From positions 1 through 10,796 of the forward strand of contig CAMIHT010000039.1 in NCBI GenBank assembly GCA_946222725.1: a DNA stretch of 10,796 nt. The letters run 5' to 3'. This document shows, piece by piece, positions 1 to 5,775 of this stretch; the stretch's first letter is position 1, and each line of letters begins with the position of its first letter. The position numbers and the translations under genes were made by a program. The notes beneath the pieces are model-generated. The model was not told the origin of the DNA. It saw nothing but the letters and a program-made list of their open reading frames with translations, and ran no database searches. This DNA is from Actinotignum schaalii. GTDB lineage: Bacteria > Actinomycetota > Actinomycetes > Actinomycetales > Actinomycetaceae.

Positions 1-437
1 CCATTACTCTGGATTGCGATGTTTTGCAGGCCGACGGCGGAACTCGCACCGCGGCCATTACCGGCGCTTTCGTGGCCCTGGCAGATGCCATCTCCTGGGC
101 TCGGGCGCGTAAGCTGGTGCGGCGCCCGGTTCTCACCACCTCGGTTTCCGCGGTATCTGTGGGTATTATTGACGGCCAGCCCCGCCTTGACCTGCCCTAT
201 GAAGAAGACGTGCGGGCTGATACCGATATGAATATCGTGGCGTTGGGCAGTGGGGACTATGTGGAAGTTCAGGGAACTGCCGAACACCATCCCTTTAACC
301 GCGCTGATCTGGCGGCTCTACTTGATCTGGCGGATAAGGGCACGCGTGAGCTTCGTGAGCTCCAGCACCGGGTACTTTTCGAGGGGGATAATCCCGTGCG
401 TAGCGATGTTTTTACCGGTGGTGAGCAGTGGAAGTAG
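1..437 (+). CDS. rph: Ribonuclease PH, C-terminal part (start lies before the window)
   Basis: RNase PH is a phosphate-dependent 3'-5' exoribonuclease that trims tRNA precursors in the cytoplasm. About 144 C-terminal residues are visible, read in the frame that starts at base 3; the family is about 240-260 residues, so roughly the first 100 are missing. The visible part opens with the highly conserved block around [19 protein letters not shown], followed by a segment rich in Ala, Val and Asp typical of the second half of the fold. The C-terminal part ([16 protein letters not shown]) matches the family helix near the end. The TAG stop at 435-437 lies inside the next gene, rdgB, which starts at 428, so the two overlap by 10 bp and are probably translationally coupled. 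rph-rdgB is a common actinobacterial gene pair. Identification is confident; the true start cannot be seen. Confidence 0.96.
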   Translation, partial: ITLDCDVLQADGGTRTAAITGAFVALADAISWARARKLVRRPVLTTSVSAVSVGIIDGQPRLDLPYEEDVRADTDMNIVALGSGDYVEVQGTAEHHPFNRADLAALLDLADKGTRELRELQHRVLFEGDNPVRSDVFTGGEQWK

Positions 438-1054
438 CGCAGCCGCGGCGCGTCGTCGTCGCTACCGGAAACGCCCATAAAGTCACGGAACTTCGCAATA
501 TTCTGGCGCCGTGGTTGCAGAAAATTGAGCTCGTCTCCGGGGCGGAATTTGAGGTTCCCGAACCCGTTGAGGATGGAACTACGTTCGCGCAGAACGCCCT
601 CATCAAGGCGCGGGCCTACGCGCGGGCCACCGGCCTACCGGCTATTGCCGATGATTCGGGCCTATGCGTGGATATTTTAGGTGGGGCGCCCGGGATTTTT
701 TCGGCGCGCTGGAGCGGTGCCCACGGTAACGATGCGGCAAACCGCCAGCTCCTCCTCGCCCAGCTGGCCGATGTGCCGCTGGCCAATCGTGGCGCGCATT
801 TCCATTGCGCGGCCGCATTGGTAACCCCGGAGGGCCGTGAGGAAGTCCGCGAAGGTGATATGCCGGGTAATCTCCTTACCGCCGAATGTGGCAGCGGTGG
901 TTTTGGATATGATCCGATCTTCGTGCCGGTTGGCTTTAGCCGTTCCAATGCGGAACTGAGCCCGGAAGAAAAGGACGCCATCTCCCATCGGGGCAAGGCC
1001 TTTGCCCAGCTAGCCCCGGTAATTGTGCAGGTGCTGGCCGAGCGGGGTCAGTGA
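428..1054 (+). CDS. rdgB: XTP/dITP pyrophosphatase (RdgB/HAM1 family)
   Basis: RdgB hydrolyses non-canonical purine triphosphates (dITP, ITP, XTP) to the monophosphate and pyrophosphate, keeping deaminated bases out of nucleic acids. The 208-residue length is normal for the family. Visible family blocks are the N-terminal TGNAHK (13-18) that contacts phosphate, EPVEDG (45-50), ADDSGLCVD (74-82) with the candidate metal/catalytic aspartates D75 and D76, GGFGYDPIF (157-165), and SHRGKA (186-191). The start is GTG at 428; it puts the phosphate-binding strand at residues 8-15, as expected, and there is no upstream in-frame start that fits better. The ribosome site is weak (GGTGGTGAG just upstream), consistent with coupling to the overlapping rph stop. 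The gene is followed by perfect and imperfect hairpins before a convergent gene. No key residue appears missing. Confidence 0.96.
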   Translation: MEVAQPRRVVVATGNAHKVTELRNILAPWLQKIELVSGAEFEVPEPVEDGTTFAQNALIKARAYARATGLPAIADDSGLCVDILGGAPGIFSARWSGAHGNDAANRQLLLAQLADVPLANRGAHFHCAAALVTPEGREEVREGDMPGNLLTAECGSGGFGYDPIFVPVGFSRSNAELSPEEKDAISHRGKAFAQLAPVIVQVLAERGQ

Positions 1055-1076
1055 CGCAAAGGTAGCCGGGCAGCGG

Positions 1077-1109
1077 AGCGGTGTTCCCCGGATTCGTGTG
1101 AACACCGCT
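1077..1109 (+). terminator. Perfect 10-bp hairpin downstream of rdgB, likely terminator
   Basis: AGCGGTGTTC (1077-1086) and GAACACCGCT (1100-1109) are perfect reverse complements around a 13-nt loop, starting 23 bp after the rdgB stop. No T-run follows, so it would be a non-canonical intrinsic terminator, as is frequent in high-GC actinobacteria, or an mRNA 3'-end stabiliser. The right arm can also form a smaller alternative stem, CCGCT/AGCGG (1105-1109 with 1114-1118). Confidence 0.5.
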
Positions 1110-1123
1110 TACAAGCGGCGTAA

Positions 1124-1161
1124 CCGCTGCCATAAGCACTGTTTACAGTGGTTAGCAGCGG
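1124..1161. terminator. Interrupted hairpin overlapping the 3' end of the convergent DUF4916 gene
   Basis: CCGCTGC (1124-1130) pairs with GCAGCGG (1155-1161), and inside it CACTG (1137-1141) pairs with CAGTG (1146-1150) around a TTTA loop; a small internal bulge separates the two stems. The structure contains the stop codon of the minus-strand gene (1152-1154), so it may terminate or protect either convergent transcript. There is no T-run on either side. The pairing is seen directly; the role is inferred. Confidence 0.4.
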
Positions 1162-1688
1162 CCAATATAGCCGAGCGCGGCGCGCAGGAGCGCGGCGTGG
1201 CCATCGGACATTTCCGCTTGCAGTTCCGCGGTGCGCGCCTCCCCGGGTGTGAACCAGGTGAATTCCAGGGAATCATTTCCCGGATCACAATCCCCGTGAA
1301 TAGGGATGATATAGGCCAGATCAACACGGTGCTGGCGTGCATCGTAATACCCGGCCTCCGGTTCGGGAGTGGGGAAGTATTCGGTGACCGTGAACGGTGC
1401 CAGGTACGGCGGAAGTTGAGGAAGTGCCACCGAGCCTAGGTCTTTATCGATATGGCGGATGAGCGCGGCGCGCACCGGTTCGTGGAAGAGGACCCGCCCC
1501 GAGGGAAACTCGCGCAAAATTCCCTCAGAATCGGCACGCAGCAGCATCCCGATAGCGATCACCCGCCCGGTTTCATCCAGGCGAACCGGAACAATATCCA
1601 CGTACACCATCGGGACCTTATGCCGGACAAATTCGAGTTCTTCGGGGCTGAGCCACGGACCCATATCAGCTGCGTCGACTTCACTCAT
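1152..1688 (-). CDS. DUF4916 NUDIX-like protein with degenerate Nudix box
   Basis: The 178-residue product matches what I know of the actinobacterial DUF4916 family, which adopts a Nudix-like fold: a WLSPEELE opening (12-19), VPMVYVDIVPVR (25-36), the box region from G64, the QLPP...FTVTEYFP segment (91-106) and a late LEFTWFTPGEA (141-151). No substrate is established for the family as far as I know. The Nudix consensus GX5EX7REUXEEXGU maps to G64-E70-R78 and continues H79-I80-D81-K82-D83-L84-G85. The first Glu and the Arg are kept, but the catalytic REUXEE acids read RHIDKD, so ordinary Mg2+-dependent diphosphatase chemistry is doubtful. The start is taken at the ATG at 1688; Met9 (1664) is an alternative close to the conserved opening, and neither has a clear Shine-Dalgarno. 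It is convergent with rdgB and divergent from the membrane-protein gene. Confidence 0.8.
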   Translation of the reverse strand: MSEVDAADMGPWLSPEELEFVRHKVPMVYVDIVPVRLDETGRVIAIGMLLRADSEGILREFPSGRVLFHEPVRAALIRHIDKDLGSVALPQLPPYLAPFTVTEYFPTPEPEAGYYDARQHRVDLAYIIPIHGDCDPGNDSLEFTWFTPGEARTAELQAEMSDGHAALLRAALGYIGRC

Positions 1689-1737
1689 GTCTTAATTTTG
1701 CCGGGCTTCGCGGTCCCGTGCTTCACTCCACGCTACC

Positions 1738-1760
1738 CGCGAAACATCTGCATTTTCGCG
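1738..1760. promoter_or_regulatory. Inverted repeat CGCGAAA-N9-TTTCGCG, possible operator
   Basis: Perfect 7-bp arms (1738-1744 and 1754-1760) are separated by 9 bp, in the spacer between the divergent DUF4916 gene and the membrane-protein/bcp pair. Centre-to-centre distance of the arms is 16 bp, suitable for a dimeric regulator. Position and symmetry are seen; regulator binding is only inferred, and a hairpin role is possible. Confidence 0.35.
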
Positions 1761-1790
1761 TATCGCGCCGGTGCGAGGTAGGGAGCGGTG

Positions 1791-1825
1791 TGTGATGCGG
1801 AAGCTAGGAAGCTAGACTGAGTGGC
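1791..1825 (+). promoter_or_regulatory. Putative leaderless promoter of the membrane protein-bcp pair
   Basis: A TANNNT -10 box, TAGACT (1813-1818), lies exactly 7 nt before the ATG at 1826, placing the expected transcription start on or next to the start codon. A weak -35 candidate, TGTGAT (1791-1796), sits 16 bp upstream. No Shine-Dalgarno is present between the box and ATG, which supports a leaderless mRNA. Confidence 0.4.
1799..1814 (+). repeat. Perfect 8-bp tandem duplication (GGAAGCTA x2)
   Basis: GGAAGCTA occurs twice head to tail (1799-1806, 1807-1814). The second copy runs into the putative -10 box of the membrane-protein gene (TAGACT, 1813-1818). It may be a slippage duplication or a binding site. 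Confidence 0.6.
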
Positions 1826-2149
1826 ATGCGCCAAGCTCGATACCTCAACTACCTAGCCCTCGCTATTCTTGTGCTGGGCGTGGCAACCCTCATTTTAGGT
1901 TGGTATATCGCTATTAGCGGGAATCTTCTTCCACAGTACGGAGTGATTCTCACGCTTGGAACGGTTGGAGCGGTGGCCTGCGGGTTCGGGTACCGGAGCG
2001 AACGCCCCTGGATATTCGGGGCCGGTGCTGTTTTTATGCTGTGGTTCGCGCCCACACCCCTGGGGCTGTGGCCCCTCGGCATCGGTATCGCCATGCTGAT
2101 CGCGTGGGCCGTGCTTATTGTGAAGGAAAATAATGTTAAATTCTGGTGA
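1826..2149 (+). CDS. Small four-helix integral membrane protein, unknown function
   Basis: I do not recognise a family for this 107-residue product. It is almost entirely hydrophobic, with four likely membrane segments near residues 9-31, 37-54, 61-76 and 79-99; only short polar turns (YRSERPW around 56-62, PTPLG around 76-80) separate them. The C-terminal KENNVKFW is polar. There is no cleavable signal or catalytic motif. The ATG at 1826 is the natural start because helix 1 begins a few residues later, and the candidate -10 box just before it suggests a leaderless message. Its last 17 bp overlap the start of bcp, so it is very probably co-transcribed and translationally coupled with the peroxidase. 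This pairing hints at a role in envelope or redox stress, but no function can be assigned from the sequence. Confidence 0.8.
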   Translation: MRQARYLNYLALAILVLGVATLILGWYIAISGNLLPQYGVILTLGTVGAVACGFGYRSERPWIFGAGAVFMLWFAPTPLGLWPLGIGIAMLIAWAVLIVKENNVKFW

Positions 2150-2603
2150 TCGTGCCCCCGATTTTACTTTGGAGAGCACGGCGGGAACCTTCCGGCTATC
2201 CGAGCATCTGAACGACGGCGCCCGCGGCGTCATCGTGTACTTCTACCCGAAAGCAAATACCCCGGGGTGTACTACCGAGGCCTGCGATTTCCGGGATAAT
2301 CTCAATTCCCTGCGGTCGGCTGGTTACGCCGTGGTGGGAGTTTCCCCTGATTCGCTTACTTCGTTGGAGAAGTTCCGGGAGAAGCAGGGTCTCAACTTTG
2401 TGCTTGCCTCGGATCCAGATCACGCGGTGGCAAGCGAATGGGGTGCCTGGGGAGAAAAGCAAAACTGGGGTAAAACGGTTATCGGGATGCGCCGCTCCAC
2501 CGTAGTGGTTAATCCGGATGGTACCGTGGCGGCAGCTTTCTATAATGTGAAAGCTACCGGGCATGTGGCGCGGTTACGGCGCGATCTTGGTATCGATGAG
2601 TAA
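2133..2603 (+). CDS. bcp: Thioredoxin-dependent thiol peroxidase (Bcp/PrxQ)
   Basis: Bcp reduces hydrogen peroxide and organic hydroperoxides in the cytoplasm, using thioredoxin as reductant. The 156-residue length is standard. The peroxiredoxin active-site motif PxxxTxxC is present as P39-KAN-T43-PG-C46, making C46 the peroxidatic cysteine. C51 lies five residues later in TTEACDFRD, the resolving-cysteine position of the atypical two-Cys PrxQ subtype. The opening GDRAPDFTLES and late MRRSTVVVNPDGTV are also typical. The ATG at 2133 is preceded by AAGGA (2123-2127) at 5 nt and overlaps the upstream membrane-protein gene by 17 bp, so translation is probably coupled. After the stop comes a repeat-bearing spacer with a hairpin and then tRNA-Leu. 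No oddities in the active site. Confidence 0.95.
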   Translation: MLNSGDRAPDFTLESTAGTFRLSEHLNDGARGVIVYFYPKANTPGCTTEACDFRDNLNSLRSAGYAVVGVSPDSLTSLEKFREKQGLNFVLASDPDHAVASEWGAWGEKQNWGKTVIGMRRSTVVVNPDGTVAAAFYNVKATGHVARLRRDLGIDE

Positions 2604-2642
2604 TCGTGAGGAATGAGCTGCCGGGAAGACTACCGTTAGTTC

Positions 2643-2699
2643 TCTGAGCTTCCGGTCGTTTTCTGATCTTCCGATCAGCTTCTGAATTTTCCTGCACCG
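2643..2699. repeat. Three imperfect tandem units with exact 19-bp period
   Basis: Units start at 2643, 2662 and 2681. They read TCTGAGCTTCCGGTCGTTT, TCTGATCTTCCGATCAGCT and TCTGAATTTTCCTGCACCG, sharing TCTGA followed by a CTTCC-like core. Copies 1 and 2 agree at 12 of the first 14 positions; copy 3 is more diverged. The tract lies directly upstream of the tRNA-Leu promoter region and includes the 2663-2678 hairpin. Confidence 0.5.
2663..2678 (+). terminator. Hairpin CTGATC-TTCC-GATCAG, candidate bcp terminator
   Basis: A perfect 6-bp stem with a 4-nt loop lies 59 bp after the bcp stop and is followed by a T-rich stretch (CTTCTGAATTTT, 2679-2690). This resembles a weak intrinsic terminator for the membrane protein-bcp transcript. 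It coincides with the second 19-bp repeat unit, so the stem may be a by-product of the repeat. Confidence 0.4.
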
Positions 2700-2709
2700 G
2701 GAAATCCGC

Positions 2710-2715
2710 TAGGAT
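2710..2715 (+). promoter_or_regulatory. Putative -10 box of tRNA-Leu
   Basis: TAGGAT (2710-2715) fits the actinobacterial TANNNT -10 pattern and would start transcription around 2722, a few bases before the mature tRNA 5' end at 2726. No convincing -35 hexamer is seen; TTTTCC at 2687-2692 has the right 17-bp spacing. Confidence 0.45.
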
Positions 2716-2725
2716 AGACCGGTAC

Positions 2726-2807
<82 letters not shown>

Positions 2808-2824
2808 CTCTTGTGAATTATTTT

Positions 2825-2842
2825 CCTATCAATACCTATCAA
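2825..2842. repeat. Direct repeat CCTATCAA, 10-bp period
   Basis: CCTATCAA occurs at 2825-2832 and 2835-2842, exactly one helical turn apart, in the AT-rich gap between tRNA-Leu and the 3' end of aroE. It does not match the tRNA 3' end, so it is not an obvious att duplication. No other function is evident. Confidence 0.4.
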
Positions 2843-2867
2843 GGTGTTTGTGGGCAAGATATCGCCA

Positions 2868-3725
2868 CTATTGGCACAGGGCCGCCCGCATGACCTCCAC
2901 GGGAATGTCGGTGCGGCCCAGCCAGATTTCCTCCGCAAAAACACCTTGCCACAGCAGCATATCCAGGCCGGATACGCAGCCGGAACCAACCCGGCGGGCT
3001 CGCTGGAGGAGCTCAGTTTCTAGCGGTTCGTACACCGCATCAAAAACAATGTGATCGGGGCGCAGCCAGTTTTCGGGAATCAGCGCCCCCGGATGAGCAC
3101 TCATCCCCACACTTGTGGCATTGACCAGAAGCGAAGCCGCATCAACCTCGCGGCGGAGCGCGTCCTCATCACTGAGGTCACAAAGCTGGGCATCCACACC
3201 CGTCTCGGCACGCAAGCGACCGAGAATACCGACGGCGCGCTCAAAATTCTGCCCGCGCCGGGAAAAGACCCGGATACGGGACACGCCTTCGAGTGCGGCC
3301 CGAGTATAGATCGCACGCGAAGCTCCGCCAGCTCCCAGAACCACCACCGCTTCACCCGGGTCATAGCCTGCCGCCCGTACCGCTGCAAAAGCACCGCGGC
3401 CATCGGTGTTATGACCGACCGTGCTCCCATCCTCCCGAATGTGAACAGTGTTTACGGACTCCATGAGCCGGGCATCGTCGGAGAGCTCATCAACAAGCTC
3501 ATACACGGCGGTTTTATGCGGCATCGTCACGTTAAAACCACCAAAACCAAGGTCGCATAAAGCAGTAACTGCCCGAGCGCCCGAATCCGGCGCGATATCA
3601 TACGCGAGGTAAACAGCGTTCACGCCCAGGTGGGAAAAGGATGCGTTATGCATGGCGGGTGAGCGGGAATGTCCCACCGGATGCCCGATCACGGCATAAC
3701 TAACCGTGCGCCCGTTAATCCCCAT
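2868..3725 (-). CDS. aroE: Shikimate dehydrogenase (NADP+)
   Basis: AroE reduces 3-dehydroshikimate to shikimate, the fourth step from DAHP synthase toward chorismate. All hallmark residues are present in 285 residues: substrate-binding HSRSPAMHN (S20, S22), the catalytic lysine K71 in NVTMPHK, N92 in SVNTV, the catalytic aspartate D108 in GHNTDGRG, the nucleotide loop GAGGASRA (131-138), FSRR (154-157) suited to NADP(H) phosphate, NATSVGM (202-208) and Q260 in GLDMLLWQ. This pattern fits classical AroE rather than the NAD-using quinate dehydrogenase, though subtype is not proven. The ATG at 3725 lies 4 bp after the fadD-like stop on the same strand, with a modest GAGAAG ribosome site inside the end of that gene, so the two are almost surely co-transcribed. 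It converges on tRNA-Leu. Confidence 0.95.
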   Translation of the reverse strand: MGINGRTVSYAVIGHPVGHSRSPAMHNASFSHLGVNAVYLAYDIAPDSGARAVTALCDLGFGGFNVTMPHKTAVYELVDELSDDARLMESVNTVHIREDGSTVGHNTDGRGAFAAVRAAGYDPGEAVVVLGAGGASRAIYTRAALEGVSRIRVFSRRGQNFERAVGILGRLRAETGVDAQLCDLSDEDALRREVDAASLLVNATSVGMSAHPGALIPENWLRPDHIVFDAVYEPLETELLQRARRVGSGCVSGLDMLLWQGVFAEEIWLGRTDIPVEVMRAALCQ

Positions 3726-3729
3726 CGTG

Positions 3730-5706
3730 CTACTTCTCGCCGCCGCCTACCGCGCCAGGGTGCTGATCATCCTGCTGGCCAGACTGCATCCCGTGCTGTT
3801 CGGGCATACCGCGCCGCCGCAGCCGCCCGAGCCGGCGCTGCGCGCGCCGTTCTTTCCGCGCGGCCCTCCGGCGTTCCTTCGCCTCGGATTTCTTCGTGGA
3901 TTCGGAGTGATTAGCTCCGTAAATACCATCCACCACATCGCGGTACCGCTCGAGCACAACTTCGCGGCGCACCTTAAGTGACGGCGTGAGCAAACCATTC
4001 GCCTCACTAAAATCACCGGGCACAATCACGAATTTACGAATGGATTCCGCACGCGATACCTGCGCATTGGTGCGGTCAATCGCGCGCTGGAGCGAAGCGT
4101 TAACCGGCTCAGAATTCATTGCCTCCGCCGGAGTCATCTTCGGCAAACCGTGCGAAGAAAGCCAGGAGGGAAGCATCTGCGCATCCAGAGTAATGAGCGC
4201 GGAAATGAAGGGCTCGCCATCGCCCAAAACCACCACATTGGAAATGAGGGGATGGGAGCTCAGCTTATCCTCAAGCACCGCCGGTGCCACATTCTTGCCC
4301 CCGGCCGTCACGATCAGGTGCTTCTTTCGGCCGGTAATGGTGAGGTTGCCGCGCTTATCGAGCGTCCCGAGATCCCCGGTATGGAACCAACCATCCGCAA
4401 AAGCAGCCGCGGTAGCTTCGGGATTGTTATGGTAACCGCGGAAGACCGAGTGGCCCTTGACCAAGACTTCGCCGTCGTCGGCAAGTTTAATACGCATGCC
4501 CGGAAGCGGCCATCCAACGGTACCCAGCACGGGATTCGCCGCGCGCGTGGCATTTGCCGGACCGGTGGTTTCCGTGAGGCCGTAACCTTCTACCACCGTT
4601 AAGCCGATGCCGCGGTAGAAGCGCCCCAGGCGGGTACCCAGCGGCGCCCCGGCGGAAATCGCGAAGCGAATTCGCCCGCCCATCGCCTCGCGCAATTTAT
4701 TGAAAACCAGTTTGCGTGCCAGTGCGCGCTTCACCGCGAAAATCGGACTGCGCCGGCGCCGGGTGCCATTCTGCACCGCGATGTCTGCCGCCCAGCGGAA
4801 AATCCGGCGCCGCAGACCCGCCCCGGCTTTCGCCTCGGCCGCGTTATAAACCTTTTCCAGCACCCGCGGCACCACCAGCAGCAGGGTGGGTTTGAAAGTT
4901 TCCAGGTCGCTCATGAGATTCTTGAGATTACCTACGAAACCTACTGAAATACGGGTGGCCAAGCCGAAGTAGGCGCAAATCCGCCCCATGACGTGCGCCA
5001 TGGGGAGGAAGAGTAGCAGCGATGCCTGCGGATTATTGAGGATTTCCGGTTCGTAATGCCAGGTCCCCAGCACGGTGCGCGCGAAATTCCCGTGGGTAAG
5101 CTCCACTCCCTTGGGGTCTCCGGTGGTTCCCGAGGTGTAAATAATGGTCGCGAGAGAATCAGCGGTGACCGCCGCGATGCGGGCGTCGAGATCTTCTTCG
5201 GGAACTTCAAGAGCGGCGGCATTGAGAGCGGCGCGCCAATCCTCCGTCATGACGGTCGCGGGCGGAATCGCGGGCGGTGTCACCGAATCAACCAACTCCG
5301 CATGGGCGCGGGTATCGGTGAAAATATGGGTGATCTGCGCATCGGCAACCATCCACGCGATCTGCTTGGCGGAACTTGTTTCATAAATCGGCACCGGCAC
5401 AACCCCGATGTGCAAGGCGGCCGCATCCAGCAGCGCCCACTCGTAAGATGTAGCCGCGAGAATGCCGATGCGTTCGCCGTGCCCCAGGCCCAGGCCGATG
5501 AGCCCGCGCGCCGTAAGACGGACTTGCTCGAGGAATTCCGTAATCGTCAACGGTTTCCAATTCCCACCGATGGAGTTCTGGATATGCACCGCGATATCGC
5601 GCGGATACTTGCGTTGCCGCTGCGCGAGCAGCCACGGAACCGTGTGATACGACTCGTTCTTGAAAGGAGCTTTTTGCGATAGGGAACCATCGCGATGCTT
5701 CTTCAT
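3730..5706 (-). CDS. Long-chain fatty acid-CoA ligase (FadD15-like) with basic C-terminal tail
   Basis: A member of the ANL adenylating superfamily that activates long-chain fatty acids to acyl-CoA through an acyl-AMP intermediate, probably at the inner face of the membrane. Motifs in order: YTSGTTGDPKG (190-200, ATP phosphate loop), GYGLTETTG (374-382), DGWFHTGDLG (438-447) with the ribose-binding Asp, GRKKHLIVTAGGKN (459-472) as in long-chain synthetases, and LTPSLKVRR (573-581) with catalytic lysine K578. The core ends near residue 600, the usual length of FadD15. About 58 more residues follow: an Arg/Lys-rich stretch (605-632) and a Gln/Gly-rich end, not part of the fold. The ATG at 5706 has a strong AGGAGG (5711-5716 on the opposite strand) at 4 nt. 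The stop is 4 bp before aroE. Exact chain-length preference is not readable. Confidence 0.92.
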   Translation of the reverse strand: MKKHRDGSLSQKAPFKNESYHTVPWLLAQRQRKYPRDIAVHIQNSIGGNWKPLTITEFLEQVRLTARGLIGLGLGHGERIGILAATSYEWALLDAAALHIGVVPVPIYETSSAKQIAWMVADAQITHIFTDTRAHAELVDSVTPPAIPPATVMTEDWRAALNAAALEVPEEDLDARIAAVTADSLATIIYTSGTTGDPKGVELTHGNFARTVLGTWHYEPEILNNPQASLLLFLPMAHVMGRICAYFGLATRISVGFVGNLKNLMSDLETFKPTLLLVVPRVLEKVYNAAEAKAGAGLRRRIFRWAADIAVQNGTRRRRSPIFAVKRALARKLVFNKLREAMGGRIRFAISAGAPLGTRLGRFYRGIGLTVVEGYGLTETTGPANATRAANPVLGTVGWPLPGMRIKLADDGEVLVKGHSVFRGYHNNPEATAAAFADGWFHTGDLGTLDKRGNLTITGRKKHLIVTAGGKNVAPAVLEDKLSSHPLISNVVVLGDGEPFISALITLDAQMLPSWLSSHGLPKMTPAEAMNSEPVNASLQRAIDRTNAQVSRAESIRKFVIVPGDFSEANGLLTPSLKVRREVVLERYRDVVDGIYGANHSESTKKSEAKERRRAARKERRAQRRLGRLRRRGMPEQHGMQSGQQDDQHPGAVGGGEK

Positions 5707-5710
5707 CTAT

Positions 5711-5716
5711 CCTCCT
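5711..5716 (-). promoter_or_regulatory. Strong Shine-Dalgarno of the fadD-like gene
   Basis: AGGAGG on the minus strand sits 4 nt before the ATG at 5706. It is the best ribosome site in the window and fixes the start. A possible -10 (CTATACAA near 5746-5753, minus strand) upstream suggests the gene may also have its own promoter in the 69-bp gap after the FAH-fold gene. Confidence 0.7.
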
Positions 5717-5775
5717 GCATGGGCCCGTCCGCGGTGCGGGTGCGGTCCTCGGTTGTATAGTTCGCCTGCCGGGCT

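Noticed and set aside
1023..1439. Plus-strand frame running from the end of rdgB into the DUF4916 gene
   Set aside because: Overlaps two real genes, crosses the hairpin cluster, and its residues look like antisense translation.
3051..3560. Plus-strand open frame of 169 codons within aroE
   Set aside because: Mirror of the conserved AroE coding strand; no motif or ribosome site of its own.
5056..5682. Plus-strand open frame of 208 codons within the acyl-CoA synthetase gene
   Set aside because: No family features and fully opposite a conserved ANL enzyme with its P-loop and start region.
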